A DNA stretch of 64,000 nt from positions 186,001 through 250,000 of the forward strand of contig NZ_NXEJ01000004.1 in NCBI RefSeq assembly GCF_002915175.1. The letters run 5' to 3'. This document shows positions 45,365 to 55,109 of this stretch, in pieces. A program made the translations under genes and the position numbers. Origin of the DNA: Agrobacterium rosae. GTDB lineage: Bacteria; Pseudomonadota; Alphaproteobacteria; Rhizobiales; Rhizobiaceae. Under the pieces are notes generated by a model. The model made no database searches and had not been told where the DNA came from. It saw only the letters and a program-made list of their open reading frames with translations. How positions within the stretch are numbered: the first letter of the stretch is position 1; each line of letters opens with the position of its first letter.

Positions 45365-45512
45365 GCGGAAAGTCAAATTTCCGCTTGCCGGAGAGTGTGA
45401 AAAGCGCCATCCGAACACTAAATAAGGCATAACAATAAAAGTTATGCTGGACACGAATGAAGGCGGGTCTTCCGTCTTGATACGTTGACAAGCCACCGGA
45501 CCTTGGATCCGG
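45365..45512 (+). other. Three hairpins in the sufS2-sufB intercistronic region
   Basis: GCGGAAA/TTTCCGC (45365-45384), GCATAAC/GTTATGC (45427-45447) and CCGGA/TCCGG (45496-45512), all perfect. None has a U-tract. TTGACA at 45485-45490 could be an internal -35 element. The purpose is unknown; mRNA processing or internal regulation is possible. Confidence 0.45.
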
Positions 45513-45530
45513 CGAGATTGGAGAACGACT

Positions 45531-46999
<1,469 letters not shown>

Positions 47000-47000
<1 letters not shown>

Positions 47001-47293
47001 TGAGTGATGCGCAGGACATCGTCGCTGCGCAACGCCATAGCATTTGCAATCGTGAAGAGTTGCAACGGAGCGCGTTAGCTGGGTGCTTTCATTGTCTCGA
47101 AATTTATCCCTCTGCCAAGATTCTGGAGTGGATTCACGAGACGCATGACGAAAAGTGCTTCAGTGCAATGTGTCCAATGTGCGGAATCGATGCGGTGGTT
47201 GGAGATGCTTCAGGTTACTCGATAGCTAACCCGCAGTTTTTGGAAAGAATGAAACACATTTGGTTTGATAATAAATCGCCAATTGTTGATTGA
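47000..47293 (+). CDS. Small CxxC/CPxC protein inserted between sufB and sufC
   Basis: A 97-residue soluble protein with two cysteine pairs, 'GCFHCLEIYP' and 'SAMCPMCGIDAVVG', plus a nearby Cys, suggesting a zinc ribbon. I recall widespread small proteins with this C-F-x-C-L...C-P-x-C-G-I-D pattern annotated only as cytoplasmic protein; the function is unknown. The start ATG 47000 overlaps the sufB stop (TGATG), and the stop is 13 bp before the sufC ATG, so it sits inside the operon. Its sequence is A+T-richer than its neighbours. In the named Agrobacterium operon sufS2BCDS1XA no gene stands here. Confidence 0.82.
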
Positions 47294-47306
47294 AGGGACG
47301 TTGAAA

Positions 47307-48062
47307 ATGCTTGAAATTATCGACCTGCACGCAAAGATCGCCGATACCGAAACCGAGATCATCAAGGGCTTGAACCTGAAGGTTGCGGCTGGTGAAGTGG
47401 CGGCTATCATGGGGCCGAATGGCTCTGGCAAGTCCACGCTGTCCTACATTCTGTCGGGCCGTGAAGACTACGAAGTTACCTCCGGTGACATTCTCTATAA
47501 CGGCGAAAGCATTCTGGAACTGGACGCTGCCGAGCGTGCGGCCAAGGGCATCTTCCTGGCCTTCCAATACCCGGTCGAAATTCCAGGCGTTGCCACCATG
47601 CAGTTCCTGAAGGTTGCGATGAACGAGCAGCGCAAGGCGCGCGGCGAGGCTGAGCTGACAACGCCAGACTTTATCAAAAAGGTGAAGGAAGCCGCTGGCG
47701 ATCTGAAGATCGACATGGATATGCTGAAGCGTCCGCTCAATGTCGGTTTTTCCGGTGGTGAAAAGAAGCGTGCTGAAATTCTACAGATGGCGCTGCTGGA
47801 GCCGAAGCTCTGCGTGCTTGACGAGACCGACTCTGGCCTCGACATCGACGCGCTGAAGATCGTGGCCGACGGCGTCAACGCGCTGAAGTCCCCGGACCGC
47901 GCCACCATCGTCATCACCCACTACCAGCGCCTGCTGGATTACATCGTGCCAGATAGCGTCCACGTTCTCTACAAGGGCAAGATCATCCGTTCCGGCGACA
48001 AGAATCTGGCGCTCGATCTGGAATCCAACGGTTACGCCGACATCATCGGTGAAGCAGCATGA
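47307..48062 (+). CDS. sufC: Fe-S cluster assembly ATPase SufC
   Basis: A 251-residue ABC-type ATPase that drives the SufBC2D scaffold. Walker A is 'IMGPNGSGKSTLSYIL', the signature is 'NVGFSGGEKKRAEILQMAL', and Walker B is 'LCVLDETDSGLD' with D-E-T-D instead of D-E-A-T. I chose ATG at 47307; upstream in-frame codons lie within the preceding small gene. No membrane segments, as expected. sufD follows after 21 bp. Confidence 0.96.
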   Translation: MLEIIDLHAKIADTETEIIKGLNLKVAAGEVAAIMGPNGSGKSTLSYILSGREDYEVTSGDILYNGESILELDAAERAAKGIFLAFQYPVEIPGVATMQFLKVAMNEQRKARGEAELTTPDFIKKVKEAAGDLKIDMDMLKRPLNVGFSGGEKKRAEILQMALLEPKLCVLDETDSGLDIDALKIVADGVNALKSPDRATIVITHYQRLLDYIVPDSVHVLYKGKIIRSGDKNLALDLESNGYADIIGEAA

Positions 48063-48083
48063 TCGGCTGGGAAAGGTGATGTT

Positions 48084-49355
48084 ATGAATATGCAAACAAC
48101 TAACCGGCAGACGCCAGCGGAACTCGCGCTGGCTGAAGCTTTCACCGCCAAGTTCAGCGCGTTGCCGGGCGACGGTAACGTCGTTGCTGCACGCGATGTG
48201 CTGTTCGATGATCTGAAGACCGGTGGCCTGCCAACGCGTCGCGTCGAGGCCTGGCACTATACCGATCTGAAGACATTGCTGCGCGGCTTGCCAGAAGACG
48301 CGCCGGCACCTGTGATCGAGAAGCGTTCGGCACTCGTTTCTGGTGCGCCGATTGCTTACGTCATGCACGGCAAGGCCGTCGATTCCGAGATCGAAGGCTT
48401 CAAGATCGAAAGCTATGCGGAGAGCCTCACCGATGGCACCGCTGCCGCCGCCCTCGTTGCTGCCAGCAAGGATGACGCGATTGGCCGGATCAACGGCAGT
48501 TTCGTGCGTGATGGTCTGTCCGTCGTCGTTCCCGATGATTCTGTCTTCGTCAATCCGCTTGAGCTTCAGGCCATCCACGGGGCAGGGCAGGTGCATAGCC
48601 GTTTCCCTGTTACTTTCGGCAAGGGGTCCAAGTCAACCATCATCGAACGTCACCTGTCGGTGACCGATGAGACTGCCTTCGTATCTTCGGTCAGCGAGAT
48701 CGAGGTTCAGGACGGTGCGGAAGCGACTTACGTTATTCTGCAGCAGCAGGGTGCAGCCGATACGCATCTTGGCCAGCTGCGCATCATCATGGGTGCCGAT
48801 GCCAAGCTGCGGCTGTTCGTCATCAATGCCGGTGGCAAGCTGGTGCGTCAGGAATTGCGCGTCGATGTGAACGGTGAGGGTTCCGATCTCTCCATCCGTG
48901 GCGTCAACCTGCTGGGTGGCGAAACGCATACCGACGTGACCATGGTTCTCGGCCATAACGTACCGAACACGACCTCGACGGAAGTGTTCCGCAACGTGGT
49001 GTTCGACCGCGCCAAGGGCATTTTCCAGGGCATGATCCGGGTTGCGCCCGATGCTCAGAAGACCGATGCCAAGATGGCCTGCAACACGCTTCTGATGTCT
49101 GACGATGGCGAGTTTTCGGCCAAGCCCGAGCTTGAAATCTTCGCGGATGACGTTCAGTGCGGCCATGGTGCGACCGTTGCGGATATCAGCGACAACCATC
49201 TCTATTACCTGATGGCGCGTGGCGTGCCACGGGCGAAGGCGCGGGCCATGCTGGTCAATGCTTTCGTGGATGAGATCATCGAAGAGCTGGAAGACGAACA
49301 ACTGGTAGAAGCGCTGGAAGATATCATCGCCAGCTGGCTGGAACACCATGCCTGA
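48084..49355 (+). CDS. sufD: Fe-S cluster assembly protein SufD
   Basis: The SufB paralogue of the SufBC2D scaffold, 423 residues. Visible: 'RRVEAWHYTDLKTLLRG' near the start, 'EVFRNVVFDRAKGIFQGMIRV' and 'CGHGATVADISDNHLYYLMARGVPRAKARAMLVNAF', the conserved C-terminal block (read in shorter runs: KARAMLVNAFVDEII). The last 8 bp overlap the sufS start, so the two are coupled. Confidence 0.95.
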   Translation: MNMQTTNRQTPAELALAEAFTAKFSALPGDGNVVAARDVLFDDLKTGGLPTRRVEAWHYTDLKTLLRGLPEDAPAPVIEKRSALVSGAPIAYVMHGKAVDSEIEGFKIESYAESLTDGTAAAALVAASKDDAIGRINGSFVRDGLSVVVPDDSVFVNPLELQAIHGAGQVHSRFPVTFGKGSKSTIIERHLSVTDETAFVSSVSEIEVQDGAEATYVILQQQGAADTHLGQLRIIMGADAKLRLFVINAGGKLVRQELRVDVNGEGSDLSIRGVNLLGGETHTDVTMVLGHNVPNTTSTEVFRNVVFDRAKGIFQGMIRVAPDAQKTDAKMACNTLLMSDDGEFSAKPELEIFADDVQCGHGATVADISDNHLYYLMARGVPRAKARAMLVNAFVDEIIEELEDEQLVEALEDIIASWLEHHA

Positions 49356-50598
49356 TAACGAACGCGCCGGAGTGGCCGCCCCTTATGACGTCGAAGCCGT
49401 GCGGAAGGATTTTCCGATCCTTTCGCGCGAGGTCTATGGCAAGCCGCTGGTCTATCTGGACAACGGCGCGTCCGCGCAAAAGCCGCAGGTCGTCATTGAT
49501 GCAATCTCAAATGCCTATTCGAATGAATATGCCAATGTGCATCGTGGCCTGCATTTTCTCTCCAATGCCGCAACCGATGCCTATGAGGCGTCGCGCGAAA
49601 AGGTGCGTCGCTTCCTGAATGCCGGTTCGGTGGACGAGATCGTCTTCACCAAATCCTCGACAGAGGCCATCAACACGGTGGCTTATGGTTATGGCATGCC
49701 GAAAATCGGTGAGGGCGATGAGATCGTTCTTTCGATCATGGAACACCATTCCAACATCGTGCCATGGCACTTTATTCGCGAACGGCAGGGTGCCAAGCTC
49801 GTCTGGGTGCCGGTGGATGATGAGGGCGCTTTTCACATCGAGGATTTCGAAAAGAGCCTGACGGAAAAGACCAAGCTGGTTGCCATCACGCATATGTCGA
49901 ATGCGCTCGGCACCGTCGTTCCGGTCAAGGAAATCTGCCGCATCGCGCATGAGCGCGGCATTCCGGTGCTAGTGGATGGCAGCCAAGCTGCGGTTCATAT
50001 GCCTGTTGATGTGCGCGATATCGATTGCGACTGGTATGTTATGACCGGCCACAAGCTTTACGGCCCGTCAGGCATCGGCGTGCTCTATGGCAAGGCCGAC
50101 CGCTTGAAAGAGATGCGTCCGTTTCAGGGCGGCGGCGAGATGATTCTCGACGTGTCCGAGGACGAAATAACCTATAACGAGCCGCCACATCGTTTCGAGG
50201 CTGGCACACCGCCCATCGTGCAGGCCATCGGTCTCGGTTATGCGCTGGATTATATGGACGGCATCGGCCGTGCAGCGATTGCAGCGCATGAGGCGGATCT
50301 GGCGACCTATGCGGCGGAGCGTCTGCGCGAGATCAATTCGCTACGCATCATCGGCAATGCGCCGGGCAAGGGCGGAATTTTCTCGTTCGAGCTTGAGGGC
50401 ATTCACGCGCATGATGTCTCGATGGTCATCGACAGGCGTGGCGTGGCGGTGCGCGCTGGCACTCATTGCGCCATGCCGCTCTTGAAACGCTTCGGCGTCA
50501 CCTCCACATGCCGTGCATCGTTCGGCCTCTACAACACGCGCGCGGAAGTGGACGCTCTGGCCGAAGCGCTGGATTATGCCCGCAAGTTTTTTGCCTGA
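49348..50598 (+). CDS. sufS: Cysteine desulfurase SufS (group II)
   Basis: A PLP-dependent desulfurase that feeds sulfur to SufBCD, 416 residues. The PLP lysine is in 'YVMTGHKLYGPSGIGVLYG' and the catalytic cysteine in 'VRAGTHCAMPLLKRFG'. 'PHRFEAGTPPIVQAIGLG' is a group II mark. This is the second desulfurase of the operon (sufS1). No SufE is seen; in such operons the sulfur acceptor may be encoded elsewhere. Confidence 0.96.
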   Translation: MPDNERAGVAAPYDVEAVRKDFPILSREVYGKPLVYLDNGASAQKPQVVIDAISNAYSNEYANVHRGLHFLSNAATDAYEASREKVRRFLNAGSVDEIVFTKSSTEAINTVAYGYGMPKIGEGDEIVLSIMEHHSNIVPWHFIRERQGAKLVWVPVDDEGAFHIEDFEKSLTEKTKLVAITHMSNALGTVVPVKEICRIAHERGIPVLVDGSQAAVHMPVDVRDIDCDWYVMTGHKLYGPSGIGVLYGKADRLKEMRPFQGGGEMILDVSEDEITYNEPPHRFEAGTPPIVQAIGLGYALDYMDGIGRAAIAAHEADLATYAAERLREINSLRIIGNAPGKGGIFSFELEGIHAHDVSMVIDRRGVAVRAGTHCAMPLLKRFGVTSTCRASFGLYNTRAEVDALAEALDYARKFFA

Positions 50599-50610
50599 AG
50601 GATCAGGACC

Positions 50611-50994
50611 ATGACTGTTGAAACAACTGAACCGAATAACGAAGTCAGCGCCGTCGTCGCGACGTCTTCGACCATAGCGCCGGACGAACTGGCGCGTATC
50701 AGCGATGACGTCATCGCGGCATTGAAGACCGTTTACGACCCGGAAATTCCGGCGGATATTTTCGAGCTCGGTTTGATCTACAAGATCGATGTCGAAGACG
50801 ACCGCATGGTCAAGATTATGATGACGCTGACCGCCCCCGGTTGCCCTGTTGCCGGTGAAATGCCGGGCTGGGTGGAAAACGCCGTTGGTGCCGTCGAAGG
50901 CGTTTCCGGTGTGACCGTCGAAATGACGTTCGATCCACCATGGACGCCGGATCGCATGTCGGAAGAAGCGCAGGTTGCTGTCGGCTGGTATTGA
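50611..50994 (+). CDS. sufT: SufT/DUF59 (MIP18)-family Fe-S assembly factor
   Basis: A 127-residue MIP18-family protein; it corresponds to the gene called sufX in Agrobacterium. SufT-type proteins help Fe-S cluster maturation of target enzymes. The DUF59 domain covers ~32-120: 'VIAALKTVYDPEIPADIFELGLIYKI', 'TLTAPGCPVAGEMPGWVENAV' with the conserved Cys, and 'MTFDPPWTPDRMSEEAQVAVGWY'. The first ~30 residues are Ser/Thr/Glu-rich and variable. Within the suf operon between sufS and sufA. Confidence 0.92.
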   Translation: MTVETTEPNNEVSAVVATSSTIAPDELARISDDVIAALKTVYDPEIPADIFELGLIYKIDVEDDRMVKIMMTLTAPGCPVAGEMPGWVENAVGAVEGVSGVTVEMTFDPPWTPDRMSEEAQVAVGWY

Positions 50995-51079
50995 GCCTTG
51001 ATACCGGCTGGTGATGAGACTAGATTCAATCCATGAAAGCATCGGGCCTTAAACCCGTTTGTTGAAGGAGAATGGGCCC

Positions 51080-51469
51080 ATGGGCTTTGCAGTAATGACG
51101 ATGACCGAGGCTGCCGCCTCCCGTGTCAAAGCAATCGTCGAGAATTCCGGGCCTGAGGCCAAGGGCCTTCGCGTGGGCATCAAAAAAGGTGGCTGTGCGG
51201 GTATGGAATACACCATCGACATGGTGACCGAACCGTCCGCGAAGGATGACCTGATCGAATTTCAGGACGCCAAGGTGTGGATCGAGCCATCCGCCGTGCT
51301 TTATTTGCTCGGCACGCAGATGGATTTCGAAATCACGAAAATGCGTTCCGGCTTTACGTTTACCAACCCGAACCAGACATCTGCTTGCGGATGTGGTGAG
51401 TCGGTTGAATTGAAGCCTGCGGATTTGGCGGTGCTTGCGAAGCAGCGCCAAGAGGCGGTTGGGGCTTAA
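51080..51469 (+). CDS. sufA: A-type Fe-S carrier SufA/IscA
   Basis: A 129-residue A-type carrier that transfers Fe-S clusters to apoproteins. Cluster ligands are Cys39 (KKGGCAGMEY), Cys103 and Cys105 (SACGCGESV). The start is ATG 51080, 9 nt after AAGGAG; a TTG at 51059 is also in frame but weaker. It is the last gene of the suf operon. A family B repeat follows and may help end transcription. Confidence 0.93.
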   Translation: MGFAVMTMTEAAASRVKAIVENSGPEAKGLRVGIKKGGCAGMEYTIDMVTEPSAKDDLIEFQDAKVWIEPSAVLYLLGTQMDFEITKMRSGFTFTNPNQTSACGCGESVELKPADLAVLAKQRQEAVGA

Positions 51470-51507
51470 GGCACGCAGCGTAGGGAAGGCTAATACCTTT
51501 CCCTTCG

Positions 51508-51587
51508 TCATCCTCGGGCTTGACCCGAGGATCTAACGAGCCCCAACATCCAACGTGGTTGGATCCTCGGGACACGCCCGAGGATGA
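51508..51587. repeat. 80-bp palindromic repeat, family B, copy 3 (core inverted)
   Basis: Arms 51508-51533 and 51562-51587 flank a 28-bp core. The core matches copies 1 and 2 only when read on the minus strand (...ACCACGTT, GATGTTGGGG, CGTT). Located between convergent sufA and the MYG1-like gene. Confidence 0.92.
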
Positions 51588-51631
51588 CGAACGGAGTGAG
51601 CGCTGAGCGACTCAATGGCTTTCTGCCGTAT

Positions 51632-52549
51632 TTAAACCGCTTCCCGCACAGCAATCTCCGCCATGGCCAACGCCGCTTCCCGCGTCTTCGCCGCAGCAAT
51701 AAATCGCCCGTTATGACAGAAGGTTGCACCTTCTACGCCCGACGCCGTCTCCAAATCACCGTTCGTCAAACCGGCCCATGCGGCGGGCAAATCAGCGCGC
51801 AGCTCGAAGCCATCATCGGCGCGGCGGATGCCGGTGAGGCACCAGTCCTTGTCACGCGGGTGAACGACGAAGAGGAGGTGGTCCGCTCCTGCTTTGACCA
51901 CTGCCGGGCGGAAGGGCATGCCGAGTGGCAGTTCCAGAACGCGGCCTTCGCCGGTTTTTTCGATGGCGTCCAATACCAGTGATTCGGCGCGCAATTTTGC
52001 GGCCTTCTTATCGATGCTGGCTTCCACGAAGCTGCGGGCAATGGCAAGCGCAGCATGAAACGCCAGATCATCCGCCTCTGGATCGTTATTATCGAAGACG
52101 GGCTTCAATGTTTCGAGAAGCGCGGGCAATGTCAGCCCTGCAAGCAAACCTGCCGTCGCCGGGCTCAGTGCGCCATTGTCCATGAGGTCGATGGGCAGCA
52201 CGAAGCCAGAGTCGAACGACGTATGGATCGCTTCGATATGCGCTTCCGGCACGCCGGAGGCCGCAAGGTACTGATGGCCATAGTGCTTCCAGATCAGTCC
52301 GAACGAGCTGTAAGGCTGACCATCTTCGCGAAGCGGTGCGCCGCGCTGGTGATGGTCGAAGATGTGCGTTTCAGCATCATAGGCACCGCCGACATCGTAA
52401 ATGATGCGATCGGCGCTAGGCGTGATCCAGTCCGGGGCGCGGCTGCGGACGATCTTCGCCTGCGGGAAAAGCCGGGTGAGGATGACGCTGGACAGCAGTT
52501 CATCGGCATGGAAGCCACCGGAATGGGTGACGAGAAAATCCACTGACAT
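51632..52549 (-). CDS. MYG1 (UPF0160)-family DHH-like exonuclease
   Basis: A 305-residue member of the MYG1 family; the eukaryotic Myg1 is a 3'-5' RNA exonuclease, and bacterial roles are little known. DHH-type metal motifs are visible: 'VTHSGGFHADELLSSVI' at the start, 'RIIYDVGGAYDAE' and 'THIFDHHQRGAP'. 'DLMDNGALSP' is another acidic ligand region. The C-terminal part 'VHPRDKDWCLTGIRR' is characteristic of the family. It stands alone between the suf repeat and the Gre-like gene. Confidence 0.9.
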   Translation of the reverse strand: MSVDFLVTHSGGFHADELLSSVILTRLFPQAKIVRSRAPDWITPSADRIIYDVGGAYDAETHIFDHHQRGAPLREDGQPYSSFGLIWKHYGHQYLAASGVPEAHIEAIHTSFDSGFVLPIDLMDNGALSPATAGLLAGLTLPALLETLKPVFDNNDPEADDLAFHAALAIARSFVEASIDKKAAKLRAESLVLDAIEKTGEGRVLELPLGMPFRPAVVKAGADHLLFVVHPRDKDWCLTGIRRADDGFELRADLPAAWAGLTNGDLETASGVEGATFCHNGRFIAAAKTREAALAMAEIAVREAV

Positions 52550-52630
52550 GGTAGGACCGGCCTTATTGTTCGGAAAAAGCTTGTTTTACCGATCAGATAT
52601 AGCGTGTCGACCAGCCCCGCAACCCGGCAA

Positions 52631-53113
52631 TCAGGCGATTGCGGTGATTTCCAGCTCCTGATCGCCAACTTGCACGAGGTCTCCAACGGCCTTGCCCAAA
52701 AGGGCGCGCGCGACGGGGGATACGTGTGACATCGAGCCCGCCTTCGGGTCTGCCTCGTCTTCTCCGACGATACGAAATGTCTGCACGCGCCCGTCATCCC
52801 GGTCGAACGTAACAGTGCTGCCAAAGGCGACGACATCATTGCTTTCAGGTGCTGGCATTGGCTGGGCCGTATGCAGGCGTTCAGAGAAATAGCGAAGGTC
52901 GCGCATGTGCGGTGCGGCCAGGCGTCTGCGCTCGTTGATATCTTCGATAGCATTTGCCTCATCGAAGGCCTTGCGGGCTTCATCAACCTGCGCCGCCAGC
53001 GCCTTCAGCCCGGCTTCAGTGACGAGGTTGGGATGTTGCGAGACGGGGCGATCCGGCAGCTGTGTTTCTGCTGCGGTTTCGGCACTCTCTTCTTTGACAA
53101 AGGCGACGCTCAC
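52631..53113 (-). CDS. GreA/GreB-family transcription elongation factor-like protein
   Basis: A 160-residue Gre-like protein. The N-terminal half forms an acidic coiled coil (TEAGLKALAAQVDEARKAFDEANAIEDINERRRLAAPHMRDLRYF, seen as heptads around residues 30-78). The C-terminal FKBP-like half reads 'VVAFGSTVTFDRDDGRVQTFRIVGEDEADPKAG'-like, ending 'SPVARALLGKAVGDLVQVGD'. The tip of the coiled coil is shorter than in true GreA, so it may be a Rnk/Gfh-type variant that modulates RNA polymerase differently. It lies between the MYG1-like gene and the MacB-like operon on the same strand. Confidence 0.82.
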   Translation of the reverse strand: MSVAFVKEESAETAAETQLPDRPVSQHPNLVTEAGLKALAAQVDEARKAFDEANAIEDINERRRLAAPHMRDLRYFSERLHTAQPMPAPESNDVVAFGSTVTFDRDDGRVQTFRIVGEDEADPKAGSMSHVSPVARALLGKAVGDLVQVGDQELEITAIA

Positions 53114-53178
53114 TTCAAAACTCCTCTTTCATACCTTCCTTATATGGAGAGGGGATGGCGCAATGACAACGGGCAGCG

Positions 53179-54387
53179 TCATTCGTGCCTTAACGCCTCG
53201 ATAGGGCTCAGACTCGCAGCTCTTCGTGCCGGGAAGTATCCGAAGATGACGCCGATCGCTGCCGAAAACGCGAAGGCGAGCGCGATGATCGCAGGGCTGG
53301 TGACGAAGGGAACGCCGAGGAACGTGACGACGCTGTAGGCGAGACCAAGACCGGTCAGAATACCGGCCACGCCGCCAAAGGCCGATAACATCACGGCCTC
53401 CACCAGAAACTGCGTGAGCACCTGCTTTTCCAGCGCTCCAATGGCAAGGCGAATGCCGATTTCGCGCGTGCGCTCCGTGACCGAAACCAGCATGATGTTC
53501 ATGATGCCGATACCACCCACCAGCAGGCTGACGGCTGCAACGGCACCCAGAAGGCCTGTCAGCAGCGTCGTTGTGCCGGTCATGGCGGATGCGATCTGCG
53601 CCATATCGTTGACGGTGAAATCATCATCGCGACCCAGCGCTATGCGACGACGTTCGCGCAGCAGGTTTTCGATATCGGACTGCACCTTGGCCGTCGAAAC
53701 ACCGTCCTGCGCCGACACCATGATGCTGGAAATGGTGGTGGTGCCGCCAATGCGCCGCTGGTGGATTTTCAGCGGCATGATGATCGTATCGTCCTGATCA
53801 TCCCCCAGACCGGACTGACCCTTGCGGGCGAGAACCGCGATAACGGGGCAGGAAATATTGCTGACGCGGATCGTCTGGCCGACGGGATTTGCCGCGCCGA
53901 ACAGCTCCTGACGCACGGTTTCGCCGATGATGCAGCCGATCTGGCCGCCGCGATCTTCCGCGGGCAGAAATGTGCGGCCCTGTGACAGCGTCCAGTCCTG
54001 CGTGACCAGGTAGTCGTTGGTGGTGCCCACCACACTGGTGGAATGGTTCTTGCCGCCATAGATGACAGTCGCCGCCGAGCTTCTGTTGACGGGGGCAACG
54101 GCGCGGATGCCGCCAAGCTGGTCGCGCATGGCCTGTATATCATGGTCGTTGAACCGCTTGGCCTCCGTGCTGGCGCGGCCAGGCCCGAACTGGCCGGGGC
54201 GCACGAACAGCATGTTGGTGCCAAGGCGTGAGAGTTCGGATTTCACCTGCGCCGTCGTACCGTTGCCGATCGTGACCATGGCAATGACAGCCGCAACGCC
54301 GATGACGACGCCGAGCACGGTGAGGAATGAACGCAACAGGTTGCGGCTGATGGCGCGTAGTGCGAGGCGGGCGGTTTCAAGAAACAT
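53179..54387 (-). CDS. MacB-type ABC transporter permease (FtsX-like)
   Basis: A 402-residue permease of the MacB/LolCE mechanotransmission class. An N-terminal membrane segment (SFLTVLGVVIGVAAVIAMVTIG) is followed by a ~220-residue periplasmic domain. Three C-terminal segments (LLGAVAAVSLLVGGIGIMNIML, AVMLSAFGGVAGILTGLGLAY and PAIIALAFAFSAAIGVIFGYFP) follow. 'RTREIGIRLAIGALEKQVLTQFL' is the FtsX signature. I chose ATG at 54387 (M-F-L-E-T-A-R). It overlaps the ATPase gene end by 11 bp. Confidence 0.92.
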   Translation of the reverse strand: MFLETARLALRAISRNLLRSFLTVLGVVIGVAAVIAMVTIGNGTTAQVKSELSRLGTNMLFVRPGQFGPGRASTEAKRFNDHDIQAMRDQLGGIRAVAPVNRSSAATVIYGGKNHSTSVVGTTNDYLVTQDWTLSQGRTFLPAEDRGGQIGCIIGETVRQELFGAANPVGQTIRVSNISCPVIAVLARKGQSGLGDDQDDTIIMPLKIHQRRIGGTTTISSIMVSAQDGVSTAKVQSDIENLLRERRRIALGRDDDFTVNDMAQIASAMTGTTTLLTGLLGAVAAVSLLVGGIGIMNIMLVSVTERTREIGIRLAIGALEKQVLTQFLVEAVMLSAFGGVAGILTGLGLAYSVVTFLGVPFVTSPAIIALAFAFSAAIGVIFGYFPARRAASLSPIEALRHE

Positions 54388-55096
54388 CTGCCGCCTCCTG
54401 CCGTTCCGTTGCGCTGTCGGATGCGAGATGGCCATCCACGAACCGCAGCAACCGGTTGGCATGGGCTGCGATATCCTCTTCATGGGTGACCATGACGACG
54501 GTAATGCCCTTGTCGCGATTGAGCGAGGTGATGAGGTCCATGATTTCGGTACTGGTCTTGGTGTCGAGATTGCCCGTTGGCTCATCTGCCAGAAGCAGGG
54601 CAGGGCGGGTTACGATGGCGCGCGCAATGGCCACACGCTGCTGCTGGCCGCCGGACAGCTCCTGTGTGGTGTGATGTTCCCTCCCCATCAGCCCAACCTG
54701 TGCCAGCGCCTCCATGGCGCGGGGACGGCGCTCTGCCGCCTTCATGCCACGATAGATCAAGGGCAATTCCACATTCTCGACAGCCGATGTACGCGGCAAC
54801 AGGTTGAAGCCCTGAAACACGAAGCCCAGCATGTGCCGGCGCAGAAGCGTCAGTTGCTCGCTCTCGAAGCCGCTCGTCGGCACGCCCTGGAACAGATATT
54901 CACCTGATGTCGGCGTATCCAGGCAACCGATGATATTCATCGACGTTGATTTGCCGGAGCCGGATGGCCCCATGATCGCAACGAATTCGCGTTCTTGAAT
55001 CGACAGGCTGACGCCATCCAGCGCCCGGATCGTCGCTTCTCCGACGCCATATTGTTTGACGACGTTTCGAAATTCGATGAGTGGTTGACCTGTCAT
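54377..55096 (-). CDS. MacB-type ABC transporter ATP-binding protein
   Basis: A 239-residue ATPase of the LolD/MacB class. Walker A 'IMGPSGSGKSTSMNIIGCLD', signature 'TQELSGGQQQRVAIARAI' and Walker B 'LLLADEPTGNLD' are all intact; 'FVFQGFNLLPRTSAVENVELPL' is the usual linker. ATG 55096 is chosen (M-T-G-Q-P-L-I-E); the ORF is open further upstream but overlaps the HlyD gene's end region. In canonical MacB the ATPase is fused to the permease; here they are separate. Confidence 0.93.
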   Translation of the reverse strand: MTGQPLIEFRNVVKQYGVGEATIRALDGVSLSIQEREFVAIMGPSGSGKSTSMNIIGCLDTPTSGEYLFQGVPTSGFESEQLTLLRRHMLGFVFQGFNLLPRTSAVENVELPLIYRGMKAAERRPRAMEALAQVGLMGREHHTTQELSGGQQQRVAIARAIVTRPALLLADEPTGNLDTKTSTEIMDLITSLNRDKGITVVMVTHEEDIAAHANRLLRFVDGHLASDSATERQEAADVS

Positions 55097-55109
55097 GTGC
55101 TTTTCCGCC

